Of a stretch of DNA of 64,000 bases, positions 23,086 through 31,235 are shown in pieces; position 1 is the stretch's first letter, and each line of letters starts with the position of its first letter. The notes beneath the pieces were generated by a model, which saw nothing but the letters and a program-made list of their open reading frames with translations, had not been told where the DNA came from and did not search any database. Made by a program: the position numbers and the translations under genes. The DNA comes from Achromobacter pestifer (GTDB lineage Bacteria; Pseudomonadota; Gammaproteobacteria; Burkholderiales; Burkholderiaceae_B). The DNA is taken from the NCBI RefSeq assembly GCF_902859625.1, contig NZ_CADIJX010000003.1, positions 744,001 through 808,000 of the forward strand. Direction: 5' to 3'.

Positions 23086-24819
23086 TCACCCGCCGCGGTT
23101 GTCGTACGCGGCTTCCTTGCCTTCTCCATCGTCCATCGCCGCGCGCGCACGATCCATCAAGTGACGCTTCAGGCTGGCCAAGTCGCCGGCCGGCCAATCC
23201 TGCACACCGGTCACGGCCAGCCAGGCATCCACATAGTGTTGCGGCGCGTACACGTGGCCATAGCCGATCGGCGTGTGGGTACTGACGGACATGTCCAGCG
23301 CAAGCTGCAACATGGTCACGACAGGCACCCAGCGCAGGTCGGGCGATACGTCCGGGCCGTACGGGTGATCCATCCAGGCGGGGCGCCGGTACAGGTCGCG
23401 ATAGTCGAAGAACGTGACGGCGTCGCTGGCGTATTGCAGGTAGACGATGCGCATCGGCCCCCATGGCGCGTCGGCCGGCACGGGCGAGCCGTTCTGATTC
23501 ATGAAGCGCACGAAGGCGCCATCGCGCAGTTCGGGCAGCCAGGCGGGTGAGCCCGGATTGCGGGCGTCGGTGATCGTGCGCCAGACCCGGCTTTCGAAGG
23601 GCGGGCCGCTCCATAGCGCGCCCTGGATGGGGTCGCCGATCATTTCAAAGAGCTCGGCGGATCGGGCGGAGTTCATCGCGCCCAGGCTCAGGCCGTGCAG
23701 ATAGAGCTTGGGCCGCTGGTCCTTGGGCAAGGCAGTCCAGTAGTCGTAGATCTCGGTGAACAGCGCGCGTGCGGCCTCCGCGCCGTATTCGGGCTGAGCC
23801 AGCAGCGAAAGAGGACTGGATAGATACGAATACTGCATGGCCACGCTGGCCACGTCGCCGTGCAACAGGTATTCGGCCGTGTCCATGGCCGCAGGGTCGA
23901 TCCAGCCCGTGCCCGTGGGGGTCACCACAACCAGGACGGATCGCTTGAATGCGCCCACGCGCTTCATTTCTTCCAGGGCCAACTTGGCCCGAGCCTGCGC
24001 CGTGTTTGCCGCCGGCAACCCCACGTAGACGCGGATCGGCTCCATCGCATCGCGTCCGGTCTGCGTGCGGATCTCGCTGGCACTGGGACCCGAGGCGATG
24101 TATTCCCGGCCCGCGCGGCCCAGTTGCTTCCACGCGATCAAAGAGTTCGGGCTGCCCGTCTTGGCGGGGTCGGTAGGCTGCGGACGCTCTGGCTCGATCA
24201 GCGCGTCGTATTCGCGGAACGAGGCGTCCAGCACGTGCAGCGCCGCGCGGAAGAACACGTTGTTGGCCAGCGACCAGAAGATCAGAATCGCAATGGCCGC
24301 GCCCGTCACGTTGGCGACTCGCCGAGGCACAACGCGACGCACCTGGGTGGACAGCGCGCGGGCCACCCATTTGAACAAGCGGCCCAGCGCCAGCAGCGCG
24401 GAAAAAGTGATCAGGGCCGTGGCACTGACCTTGAAGGGATGGGCGCTTGTCACCGGGTCCATCTTCATCAAGGCCCGGATCGTGTTCTGCCATTCGGCCG
24501 CGCGCCACAGGAACAGGACCAGCACGAACAGGCACAACGCGGTGATCAGCAGGTTGGTGACGCGCGCCGCACGTGCGCGGGGCTCTGGCAGTTCCAGATA
24601 GGCCCACAACCAATGCCACAGCACACCTAGTCCGTAACCGGCCGCAAGGCAGGTGCCCGCCAGAACGCCTTGGGTCAGGTACGTGCGGGGAACCAGCGTG
24701 GGCGTGAGCGACGCCGCGAAGAACAGCGTGCCCAGCAGCAGGCCGACGCCGGACAGCGATTCCAGGTGCGATCGGAAAAAGGCGGGCAGGGGTTGGCGCG
24801 GACCTTGTGGCAATGGCAT
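23086..24819 (-). CDS. Membrane-anchored alpha/beta-hydrolase (Abhydrolase_9 type)
   Basis: The start at ATG 24819 is 7 nt after the GST stop; an open frame continues further up but is not protein-like. The product of 577 residues has four to five hydrophobic segments in the first 200 residues (LLLGTLFFAASLTPTLVPRTYL, LLITALCLFVLVLFLW, VTGAAIAILIFWSLANNVFF). The soluble part contains the catalytic-serine loop LYLHGLSLGAMNSARS and the later YGHVYAPQHYVDAWLAVTG. This matches a family of large membrane hydrolases of unknown substrate. It is probably co-transcribed with the GST gene. Confidence 0.8.
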   Translation of the reverse strand: MPLPQGPRQPLPAFFRSHLESLSGVGLLLGTLFFAASLTPTLVPRTYLTQGVLAGTCLAAGYGLGVLWHWLWAYLELPEPRARAARVTNLLITALCLFVLVLFLWRAAEWQNTIRALMKMDPVTSAHPFKVSATALITFSALLALGRLFKWVARALSTQVRRVVPRRVANVTGAAIAILIFWSLANNVFFRAALHVLDASFREYDALIEPERPQPTDPAKTGSPNSLIAWKQLGRAGREYIASGPSASEIRTQTGRDAMEPIRVYVGLPAANTAQARAKLALEEMKRVGAFKRSVLVVVTPTGTGWIDPAAMDTAEYLLHGDVASVAMQYSYLSSPLSLLAQPEYGAEAARALFTEIYDYWTALPKDQRPKLYLHGLSLGAMNSARSAELFEMIGDPIQGALWSGPPFESRVWRTITDARNPGSPAWLPELRDGAFVRFMNQNGSPVPADAPWGPMRIVYLQYASDAVTFFDYRDLYRRPAWMDHPYGPDVSPDLRWVPVVTMLQLALDMSVSTHTPIGYGHVYAPQHYVDAWLAVTGVQDWPAGDLASLKRHLMDRARAAMDDGEGKEAAYDNRGG

Positions 24820-24826
24820 CGTCCCG

Positions 24827-25486
24827 TCAGTCCCGATCCGGTGCGCCCAGCGGGAACAAGTGACGGAACGGCCGCGCCTCTTGCACGGCCCGCGCGAACG
24901 AGCGCCGGCCAAGCAGTCTGGCGCGATAGGCGCGCAGCACGGGGTAGGTTTCAGAAATGGGATGCGTCCAGTCCGCGTAGAACAGCGCTGGCGCGGCGGC
25001 ACAGTCTGCCATGGTGAAGTCGGGCCCGGTGGCCCAGGCCCGGCCGCCCAGTTGCGCGTCCAGCCAGCCATAGGCCAGCTCCAGCTTTTCGGTGGCCAGC
25101 GCCCGTCCTTCCCGGCGCTTGGTTTCATCCCCCGTCAGCGCGCCGTTGACCGCGTGCTGCACCCAGTTCATGACGTGCAGATCGAAGAACCGGTCCAGAA
25201 AGCGCACGTCCAGCGCGGCGGCAGGATCGGCGGGGACCAGCAGTTCGGGCCCGGGATGCGTCAATTGCAGGTATTCGATGATGATGCTGGTTTCGGCCAC
25301 GTTGCGTTCGCCGTCGACCAGCAGCGGGAATTTATGCAACGGCCAGCGCCGCAACCATTCGGCGGCATGTTGCGGGGTATCGGGGCCGATGCAGCGGAAT
25401 TCAAAGCGCGTCCCGTTTTCATACAGCGCGATCAGGACTTTTTGCGTGTATGAGGAAAAGGGGTGGCCGTAGAGCGCAAGCGACAT
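24827..25486 (-). CDS. Glutathione S-transferase family protein
   Basis: This 219-residue protein has the thioredoxin-like N-terminal domain (LALYGHPFSSYTQKVLIALYEN, with HKFPLLVDGERNVAETSIIIEYL providing the cis-Pro and Glu-Ser glutathione contacts). An all-helical C-terminal domain has GPDFTMADCAAAPALFYADW. The Ser/Tyr pair in FSSYTQ could supply the activating residue. The substrate is unknown. A purine-rich ribosome binding site precedes the ATG. It is divergent from the class II aldolase gene. Confidence 0.9.
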   Translation of the reverse strand: MSLALYGHPFSSYTQKVLIALYENGTRFEFRCIGPDTPQHAAEWLRRWPLHKFPLLVDGERNVAETSIIIEYLQLTHPGPELLVPADPAAALDVRFLDRFFDLHVMNWVQHAVNGALTGDETKRREGRALATEKLELAYGWLDAQLGGRAWATGPDFTMADCAAAPALFYADWTHPISETYPVLRAYRARLLGRRSFARAVQEARPFRHLFPLGAPDRD

Positions 25487-25703
25487 GACGGGGTCTCCTG
25501 ATTCGGGCGGCTTTTATTATGCAAGCGGAAATCCATCATAGGCAGAAAATGGAAGGCGGGCGGGATAATTGTTTCCACCAGACGGACGGCGGCCATTTCC
25601 GCAGTGCCGGTGCCGCGCAAAACCAATAAAGTATCTGGCTGACCCGAAACGATGCGGCTTCGGGAGAAATCCAAGACAAACAAACACCAATAGAGGAGAC
25701 GGG

Positions 25704-26471
25704 ATGGATACGGCAAACAAGCAGGGCGTCAGCGTGCGCGATCAAGTCAGCGCCACTGAATGGCAAATCCGCACGGACTTGGCGGCGCTGTATCGGCTGG
25801 TGGCGCTGTTCGGTTGGGACGACCTGATTTTCACGCACATCACCGCCAAGGTGCCGGGCACCGAACATTTCCTGATCAATCCCTACGGGATGATGTTCGA
25901 CGAGATCACGGCGTCCAGCCTGGTCAAGATCGATCTGAACGGGAACAAGGTCATGGAGTCGGAATATGACATCAATCCGGCCGGCTTCACCATCCACAGC
26001 TGTATCCACGCGGCCCGCAAGGATGCGATGTGCGTGCTGCACACGCATTCCATCAATGGGGTGGCGGTGTCGGCGCAGAAGGCGGGCCTGCTGCCGCTAT
26101 CGCAGTTTGCGTTCATCGCCTTGCGGTCGCTCAGCTATCACGACTACGAAGGTCTGGCACTGAATCCGGAAGAGCAGCCGCGTCTGGTGCATGACCTGGG
26201 CAGCAATAACTACCTGATCCTGCGCAACCACGGCTTGCTGACCGTGGGCCAGACGATGGCGGAAGCGTTCCAGGCCATGCATCGGCTGGAAGCGGCTTGC
26301 ATGGCGCAGGTGCGCGCGCAGGCGGGGGGCGGCGAGCTGATCTTCATTCCGCCGGAAGTCCTGGCACGCGCCGCCGTGGAATCACCGGCGGATCGGGCGC
26401 ACAAGGCGGCGCTGGCATGGCCGGGACTCTTGCGGCGCCTGGATCGAAAGAATCCGGGCTACGCAGAGTAA
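25704..26471 (+). CDS. Class II aldolase/adducin-family protein
   Basis: The ATG at 25704 follows GAGGAGACGG and gives 255 residues. The zinc-binding residues are visible as LHTHSINGVAVS and LRNHGLLTVG, with the family's active-site block DLIFTHITAKVPG near residue 50. Such proteins retro-aldol cleave sugar phosphates or decarboxylate small acids; many proteobacterial members of this type are unassigned. It stands alone between a divergent GST gene and a convergent secreted protein. Confidence 0.88.
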   Translation: MDTANKQGVSVRDQVSATEWQIRTDLAALYRLVALFGWDDLIFTHITAKVPGTEHFLINPYGMMFDEITASSLVKIDLNGNKVMESEYDINPAGFTIHSCIHAARKDAMCVLHTHSINGVAVSAQKAGLLPLSQFAFIALRSLSYHDYEGLALNPEEQPRLVHDLGSNNYLILRNHGLLTVGQTMAEAFQAMHRLEAACMAQVRAQAGGGELIFIPPEVLARAAVESPADRAHKAALAWPGLLRRLDRKNPGYAE

Positions 26472-26475
26472 GCAG

Positions 26476-26505
26476 GCATGGGCAGCGCCCATGCGGCCGC
26501 TGCCC
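26476..26505. terminator. Overlapping alternative hairpins between convergent genes
   Basis: GCATGGGC/GCCCATGC (26476-26483 with 26487-26494) and GGGCAGCG/CGCTGCCC (26480-26487 with 26498-26505) are both perfect 8-bp stems that share bases, so only one can form. They fill the 52-nt gap between two convergent stops. There is no T-run. Confidence 0.5.
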
Positions 26506-26523
26506 GTGCTGGCTGTCGTTGCC

Positions 26524-27330
26524 TTATGGCTTCGCCTTGGGCGAGGCCTGTAGGAATTCCGCGCAGTCCGGCAGCGGCGACGTCGGTTCGTACACCGAGC
26601 CGTCCGATTTCCACTGATACGTCACTGTGTAGCTGCACTGCTTGTCGACGGCGGGGGCCGCCTGCGCCTTCGTCGGTGCCGGTGCCGCGGTGGAGTCGGC
26701 ATAGCGGCTGGCGCCGGCCGGTGCGCGCGTTGCCTGAGTGGTGATTTGCAGGTTCGGATACTCGTTTCCAGTAGCCGCCTTCTTCCCGGGCAGGGCTTGT
26801 AGCTGGGTCGTGAATCGATAAGCATCGACGCAATGGCCGTCGCGCTTTTTCTCATCGGCCTCATTGAAGCAGGACCGGATCGTCGTCTCGGCCGACCAGG
26901 GCGTGATGAACACCAGGTTGCTGCTGGATTCTTCGCCCAGGCTGACCTCGAACAGATAAAGATCCTTGCGGATGAAGCTGCCGCCAGAGAACGACGTTTC
27001 CAGCTTGTAGTCGGGTTCGGCAGGGCCGACCACGCCCACCAATGCACGCTCTTCGCTTAGCCGGATCACCTGCGGCCATACCGTGAACTGGGAAAAATCC
27101 GGAATATCGGGCAAGTCCCAGAATGCGCGATCCGAGCGCAAAGTGCGGCTGGTGGCAAACGGGCCGTTGGTCTCTAGGGTTCCGTCCGTCTTGATGCCGA
27201 CGCACCAGTCGGTTTGCGCATTGCAGAACAGTTTATTGTTCGGGTCCAGTTTCAGCGGCTCGGTGTCGGGTTGTGCCTGGACAGCCACCGGCAGGGCAGC
27301 GCAAATCAGCAAAGCAAATATTCTTTTCAT
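26524..27330 (-). CDS. Uncharacterised secreted protein
   Basis: The start at 27330 has AGGA at 6-nt spacing and opens a signal peptide (MKRIFALLICAALPVAVQAQ). I do not recognise the family. The 268-residue product has PNNKLFCNAQTDWCVGIKTDG near the N-terminus, several Cys (about four pairs in the mature part) and an Ala/Pro/Thr-rich linker (ADSTAAPAPTKAQAAPA). It ends with CSYTVTYQWKSDGSVYEPTSP. Even Cys numbers suggest disulfides in the periplasm. No neighbour indicates its role. Confidence 0.65.
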   Translation of the reverse strand: MKRIFALLICAALPVAVQAQPDTEPLKLDPNNKLFCNAQTDWCVGIKTDGTLETNGPFATSRTLRSDRAFWDLPDIPDFSQFTVWPQVIRLSEERALVGVVGPAEPDYKLETSFSGGSFIRKDLYLFEVSLGEESSSNLVFITPWSAETTIRSCFNEADEKKRDGHCVDAYRFTTQLQALPGKKAATGNEYPNLQITTQATRAPAGASRYADSTAAPAPTKAQAAPAVDKQCSYTVTYQWKSDGSVYEPTSPLPDCAEFLQASPKAKP

Positions 27331-27482
27331 TGTCATTCCTGGGTTTGCGGACAAATGTGCAGGCGAATTATTGCTCGAATCAGAAAGGCCGTATGTCGAT
27401 TTAGTGAGCAATTCAGACATGAGGTTTCAATGACGCCTGTCTGTGCTGACATTTTTCTGAATGGTATTGTCAGGGTTCCCTA

Positions 27483-27513
27483 GCGTGCCCGTGGCGGTTC
27501 GTCCACGGCACGC
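27483..27513. repeat. Stem-loop in the yceI leader
   Basis: GCGTGCCCGTGG and CCACGGCACGC pair with one bulged C around an 8-nt loop, ending 10 nt before the AAGGAG of the YceI gene. It lacks a T-run. It could be a leader structure or the end of an upstream transcript. Confidence 0.4.
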
Positions 27514-27535
27514 TTCCCTGTCACAAGGAGTCCTG

Positions 27536-28120
27536 ATGAAGCTGTTCCCGTCCCTGTTGCTGGGCGCAAGCGCGCTGATGTTGTCCCTGCCTGCTGTTGC
27601 CGCGCCGGTGACCTACGATCTGGATCCGTCGCATACCTACCCCAGTTTTGAAGCCGATCACCTTGGCGGGCTGTCCACCTGGCGTGGCAAGTTCAACAAG
27701 TCAGCGGGTGTGGTGGTGCTGGATCGCGAGGCCCGCACCGGTACCGTGGAAGTCACGGTGGACATCAAATCCGTGGATTTCGGCCACGACGAAATGAACC
27801 AGCACGCGGTCGCGCCCGACATCTTCGATGCCGCCCGCTATCCCACTGCCACGTTCAAGGGCAAGTTCACCAAATTCGATGGAGACCGCCCTGAGGAAGC
27901 CAAAGGCGATTTGACCTTGCGCGGCGTCACGCGCCCGGTCGTGCTTGAAATCGATGACTTCAAGTGCATTCAGCACCCGATGGAAAAGCGCGAAGTGTGC
28001 GGCGCCGATGTGTCGACGAAGTTCAGCCGCAAGGACTTCGGGCTGAACTTCGGCCTAGACATGGGCTTCAAGCCGGAAGTGGAACTGAAGATTCAGGTCG
28101 AGGCGGGTCGCCGCCCTTAA
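27536..28120 (+). CDS. YceI-family periplasmic lipid-binding protein
   Basis: The ATG at 27536 follows AAGGAG and gives a 194-residue product with a signal peptide (about 1-22, ending PAVAA). The mature part begins PVTYDLDPSHTYPSFEADHLGG, the family hallmark. Further blocks are FNKSAGVVVLD and the KGDLTLRGVTRPVVLEI strand. YceI proteins form a lipocalin-like beta-barrel that binds isoprenoid quinones or long-chain amides. No cytochrome b561 gene is adjacent. Confidence 0.9.
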   Translation: MKLFPSLLLGASALMLSLPAVAAPVTYDLDPSHTYPSFEADHLGGLSTWRGKFNKSAGVVVLDREARTGTVEVTVDIKSVDFGHDEMNQHAVAPDIFDAARYPTATFKGKFTKFDGDRPEEAKGDLTLRGVTRPVVLEIDDFKCIQHPMEKREVCGADVSTKFSRKDFGLNFGLDMGFKPEVELKIQVEAGRRP

Positions 28121-28128
28121 TGCTTGGA

Positions 28129-28220
28129 ATGTACGATATAAACGACATAAAAGGCAATCACTGAGATTTATGTACTGATTACCGTACATTTTCAACTCAA
28201 TTAGATGTACGGTATATCTA
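28129..28220. promoter_or_regulatory. Cluster of TGTACGGTATA-like sites, probable HipB operators
   Basis: Related sequences occur as TGTACGATATAA (28130-28141, plus), ATGTACGGTAAT (minus strand, ending 28189), ATGTACTGATTAC (28170-28182, plus) and ATGTACGGTATATC (28205-28218, plus). The middle two form ATGTAC-N8-GTACAT. The last lies 27 nt before the hipB start. Multiple operator copies are usual for autoregulated hipBA operons. Confidence 0.6.
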
Positions 28221-28244
28221 ACATTGCTCGTCTGATTCCGGAAA

Positions 28245-28511
28245 ATGTCCACGATGCCGTACGTATCAACTGCCGTCATTCCCGCCCAGTTCGGGGCCAG
28301 CTTTCAGCGTGAGCGGAAGCAGCGCAAGCTAAGCCAAGCGGAACTTGCCCAGCGGGCTGGGCTGACGCGCCAATTGATCGTGCAGATCGAGAAGGGCGAG
28401 AACGTGGGTCTGCATTCAATAATGAGAGCATTGGCCGTGCTCAATATGGGGCTGCGCATCGATACCGCGAGCATCAATTACGACGATGTGGGGCGCGTGG
28501 GTGATGAGTAA
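28245..28511 (+). CDS. hipB: HipB-type antitoxin, XRE DNA-binding protein
   Basis: This 88-residue protein is almost entirely one helix-turn-helix domain: FGASFQRERKQRKLSQAEL, then AQRAGLTRQLIVQIEKGENVGL, then a strand LGLRIDT-like segment (MGLRIDTASI) as in HipB dimers. ATG 28245 or the in-frame ATG at 28254 may be the start. The gene overlaps the kinase gene by 8 nt, the normal antitoxin-first order. It should neutralise HipA and repress the operon through the upstream repeats. Confidence 0.85.
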   Translation: MSTMPYVSTAVIPAQFGASFQRERKQRKLSQAELAQRAGLTRQLIVQIEKGENVGLHSIMRALAVLNMGLRIDTASINYDDVGRVGDE

Positions 28512-29760
28512 CGCGAAGATCAAGAAGCTGGAGATCAGCACGCCGCAAGGTGAGTCGGGGTTGCTTCAAAAGGAATCCCGCTTCGTATTCAACTACACCC
28601 ACCCTGGGCAAGATCGAGAGATTTCCCTGATCATGCCGCATCGCGCCGAGAGTTATGCAGATACCGTTGTGCCGCCGATCTTCGCGATGAATCGGCCGGA
28701 AGGCTATCTTTACGAAAGACTCTGGGAGCGCTTTGGCAAGGACGTGGAACTTGACGATATGCGTTTGCTGGCCTTGACCGGCAGCCACCAGATCGGGCGT
28801 TTGCGATATCACGAACCGGGCCGCGAAGTCATCCAGCTTCGACCCGAGGTCGGGCTTTCGGCGTTGTTGACCAGCGGAGCAAGCATTGAACTCTTCGAGC
28901 ACCTGGTCAACGCCTATCTCACCTCTGGCATTTCCGGTTTTCAGCCCAAGGTCCTGATGCCCGACGCGGATGCCACGGATGTCAGGCCGATCGTCGATAA
29001 GTCCACTGCCTTTACTCCCGACCTGATTGTCAAAGCCGCCGGAGAGGACTATCCCTTCCTGGCCCAGAACGAGTTTCTGTGCATGAGCGCCGCCAAGAAG
29101 GCCGGCATACGGGTACCGGACTTTTGGTTGTCGGGCGATGGCTCGCTGTTCGTGATGCGCCGCTTTGACTTGGACAATGGCCAGCAGCTTGGGTTTGAAG
29201 ACATGGCGGTGCTGTTGCGCAAGAGTGCAAAGGAAAAGTACCTAAGCTCGTATGAGACGGTTGCCGAGATGATTGGCCTTCTGTGCGGTGAAAATCGTAC
29301 GGAGAGTCTTGCTCGATATTTCGAGTATGTGACGTTGTCGGTTCTGGTGCGCAATGGCGATGCGCATCTGAAGAATTTTGGATTGCTATACCGGTATCCT
29401 GGCGCGACACCCGCCGAATTGGCGCCGTTGTATGACGTGGTGACGACCAGCGTCTATGAAGTGGACGATCCTCAGTCGGGACGAAAACTGTCAGATCGCA
29501 CGCTCGCGCTGAAGATGAACAAGAAGAGGCAATATCCGACGCGAAAGGCGCTGCTGCAATTTGGCCGAACGGTGTGCGGTGTCGCCCATCCGGAAGCCGT
29601 CATCGAACGGATCGCGACCGCGATGGAAGAGGTCCTTCGCGATGAGGCGCATCGCATCGACGATGGCTTCCTGGCCAAGATCAAGGGTGAATGGGATGGC
29701 GGCGCCGCTTCTCTGCTGCCGGCAAGAGTGATTACCGGATCGCAAGCTGCGAGCGATTGA
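28504..29760 (+). CDS. hipA: HipA-type serine/threonine kinase toxin
   Basis: The ATG at 28504 overlaps the hipB stop. The 418-residue product has the HipA N-terminal domain (LYERLWERFG, LRYHEPGREVIQL) and a P-loop-like SGISGFQPKVLM that in HipA holds the autophosphorylated Ser. The catalytic motif RNGDAHLKNFGLLY supplies Asp and Asn, and the metal-binding APLYDVVTT follows. HipA kinases phosphorylate aminoacyl-tRNA synthetases such as GltX and cause growth arrest. All key motifs look intact. Its codon use looks somewhat less GC-rich than its neighbours, consistent with transfer. Confidence 0.87.
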   Translation: MSNAKIKKLEISTPQGESGLLQKESRFVFNYTHPGQDREISLIMPHRAESYADTVVPPIFAMNRPEGYLYERLWERFGKDVELDDMRLLALTGSHQIGRLRYHEPGREVIQLRPEVGLSALLTSGASIELFEHLVNAYLTSGISGFQPKVLMPDADATDVRPIVDKSTAFTPDLIVKAAGEDYPFLAQNEFLCMSAAKKAGIRVPDFWLSGDGSLFVMRRFDLDNGQQLGFEDMAVLLRKSAKEKYLSSYETVAEMIGLLCGENRTESLARYFEYVTLSVLVRNGDAHLKNFGLLYRYPGATPAELAPLYDVVTTSVYEVDDPQSGRKLSDRTLALKMNKKRQYPTRKALLQFGRTVCGVAHPEAVIERIATAMEEVLRDEAHRIDDGFLAKIKGEWDGGAASLLPARVITGSQAASD

Positions 29761-29819
29761 TAGCCGGCCCGCCGATTCAAATCTTGCTGCATCGCGCCGC
29801 GCCGCGCCGCCCGTCCGGG

Positions 29820-30266
29820 TCAGTCGGGAATCTCAGGTTCCACCAGTCTCGCCAGTTGCAACAGCGATTCCTGCCAGCCCAGGTAGCACATCTCGGGTGG
29901 AATGACGGCGGGGATGCCTTCCTGCACGATGTTGATTTCAGTGCCGCAGACGACCTTGCGCAAGGTGATGGTGGTCTGCATCTGGCCGGGCAGGTTCGGA
30001 TCCTCGAATCTGCCCGTATAGCGGATCTTCTCGGCGGGGACCAGTTCCTTGTATTCGCCATCAAAGGCATGGCTGTGGCCTGAGCCGAAGTTGTGGAACG
30101 CCATTTTGTAGGTGCCGCCTGCCGTGGGGTCCATGTGGTAGACCTTGCAGGTGAATCCGTAGGGGGGAAGCCATCTTGCAATCGCATCGGCTTCAAGGAA
30201 AGCGCGATACACGCGGTCGGGCGCGCAACGCAGGACGCGGTGGAGGGTAACGGTGCCAGTAGTCAT
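29820..30266 (-). CDS. SRPBCC / AHSA1-domain protein
   Basis: The start MTTGTVTLHRVLRCAPDRVYR at 30266 gives 148 residues, the family size. The fold is START-like: an N-terminal strand with VYRAFLEADAIARWLPP, a hydrophobic cavity formed by FHNFGSGHSHAFDGEYKEL, and the C-terminal helix GWQESLLQLARLVEPEIP. Such proteins bind small hydrophobic ligands; the function here is unknown. It is convergent with hipA, with a 59-nt gap rich in GCCGC repeats. Confidence 0.8.
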   Translation of the reverse strand: MTTGTVTLHRVLRCAPDRVYRAFLEADAIARWLPPYGFTCKVYHMDPTAGGTYKMAFHNFGSGHSHAFDGEYKELVPAEKIRYTGRFEDPNLPGQMQTTITLRKVVCGTEINIVQEGIPAVIPPEMCYLGWQESLLQLARLVEPEIPD

Positions 30267-30373
30267 GGTGTGTCCGCCTTTACAGGTTGAGAGGGTCGTA
30301 CTGATACGACGAATAGACGACACCGGAATCGACAAGCGTGGGATTGGGAGAAACCCTGAATACGTAACACCAG

Positions 30374-30417
30374 CAGCAACGACAAGGGCCGCGAATTCGC
30401 GGCCCTTGTCGTTGCTG
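30374..30417. terminator. 44-bp perfect palindrome, likely terminator hairpin
   Basis: The 22-nt arm CAGCAACGACAAGGGCCGCG plus AA is followed immediately by its exact reverse complement. It lies 31 nt downstream of the DUF1993 stop, in the direction of that gene, and 108 nt upstream of the SRPBCC start. There is no T-run, but the very stable stem could stop or process the transcript. Confidence 0.6.
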
Positions 30418-30447
30418 GCGTGCGTTATGCGCACGCGCGGCGTGTCA

Positions 30448-30957
30448 TCAATAGGCGCCCATGTAGTCGCGCTTGCCGACTTCGATGCCGTTGTGGCGCA
30501 GGATCGCGTAGGCCGTGGTCACGTGGAAGAAGAATTGCGGCAGACCGTAGTGCAGCAGGTAGGCGCTGCCCGACAGTTTCTTTTCTTTCGGCGTGCCCGG
30601 GCGCAGCACGATTTCCAGGGACGCGCTTTGCTCGAACTGTTCTGGCTTGAACGAATCGACATGGGCCAGGGTCTTGGCGATCAACGCCTGCAATTCGGCG
30701 AAGGTCGGTTCGCCGTCCGGCCAGGACGGCACTTCCGCACCCGCCAGGCGCGATGAGATGCCCTTGGCGAAGTCCGTCGCGATCTGCACTTGGCGCGACA
30801 GCGGGAACATGTCCGGGAACAGGCGGGCGCCCAGGTAGGCGGACGGATCGATGTTCTTTTCAGTGGCGTGCGCTTCGGCCTTTTTCAGCACGTCCGACAA
30901 GGCGGACAGCATTTGCTTGAGGACGGGAACAGAGGCGTTGTACATGGGGCTGGTCAT
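30448..30957 (-). CDS. DUF1993 family protein
   Basis: The start MTSPMYNASVPVLKQML at 30957 gives 169 residues, the usual length. Typical family blocks are LGARLFPDMFPLSRQVQIATDFAKG near residue 45 and the C-terminal HYGLPQFFFHVTTAYAILRHNGIEVGK with YMGAY at the end. The fold resembles DinB-like four-helix bundles, and the His residues could bind metal. No function has been assigned to the family that I know of. Confidence 0.88.
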   Translation of the reverse strand: MTSPMYNASVPVLKQMLSALSDVLKKAEAHATEKNIDPSAYLGARLFPDMFPLSRQVQIATDFAKGISSRLAGAEVPSWPDGEPTFAELQALIAKTLAHVDSFKPEQFEQSASLEIVLRPGTPKEKKLSGSAYLLHYGLPQFFFHVTTAYAILRHNGIEVGKRDYMGAY

Positions 30958-31202
30958 GATCGAGGCTCGCAGAATGAGTGAGGCGGGCGCGGCAGAAGCC
31001 GCGCGGCTGGGGCCAAGACTACCAGCAATTGAAGAAGGGATGGCGGCGGGAAGAATCCGCGCGGCCATGGTGCCCAAGCCGGTGTCGGCGGGGGCCAGGG
31101 TAGAAGCCGGATTTCTTCAGCAATGTACTTTTTATGTTCTTGTTTGAATTGAAATATCCGGGTTGTCCCTAGTAATAACGGGCCTTTCTGTCAGGCTATA
31201 AC

Positions 31203-31235
31203 CATGTTTGTATTTATTTTGTATTTACGAACATG
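31203..31235. promoter_or_regulatory. Inverted and direct repeats overlapping a start codon
   Basis: CATGTTTGTA (31203-31212) and TACGAACATG (31226-31235) are a 9/10 inverted repeat whose right arm contains the ATG of the next gene. Inside lie two exact copies of TTTGTATTTA (31207-31216, 31218-31227). No Shine-Dalgarno is visible there. A regulator binding here would block transcription start or translation. Confidence 0.45.

Noticed and set aside
29780..29812. GCCGC-rich repeats between hipA and the SRPBCC gene as a terminator
   Set aside because: They are same-direction repeats with no stable inverted pair and no T-run.
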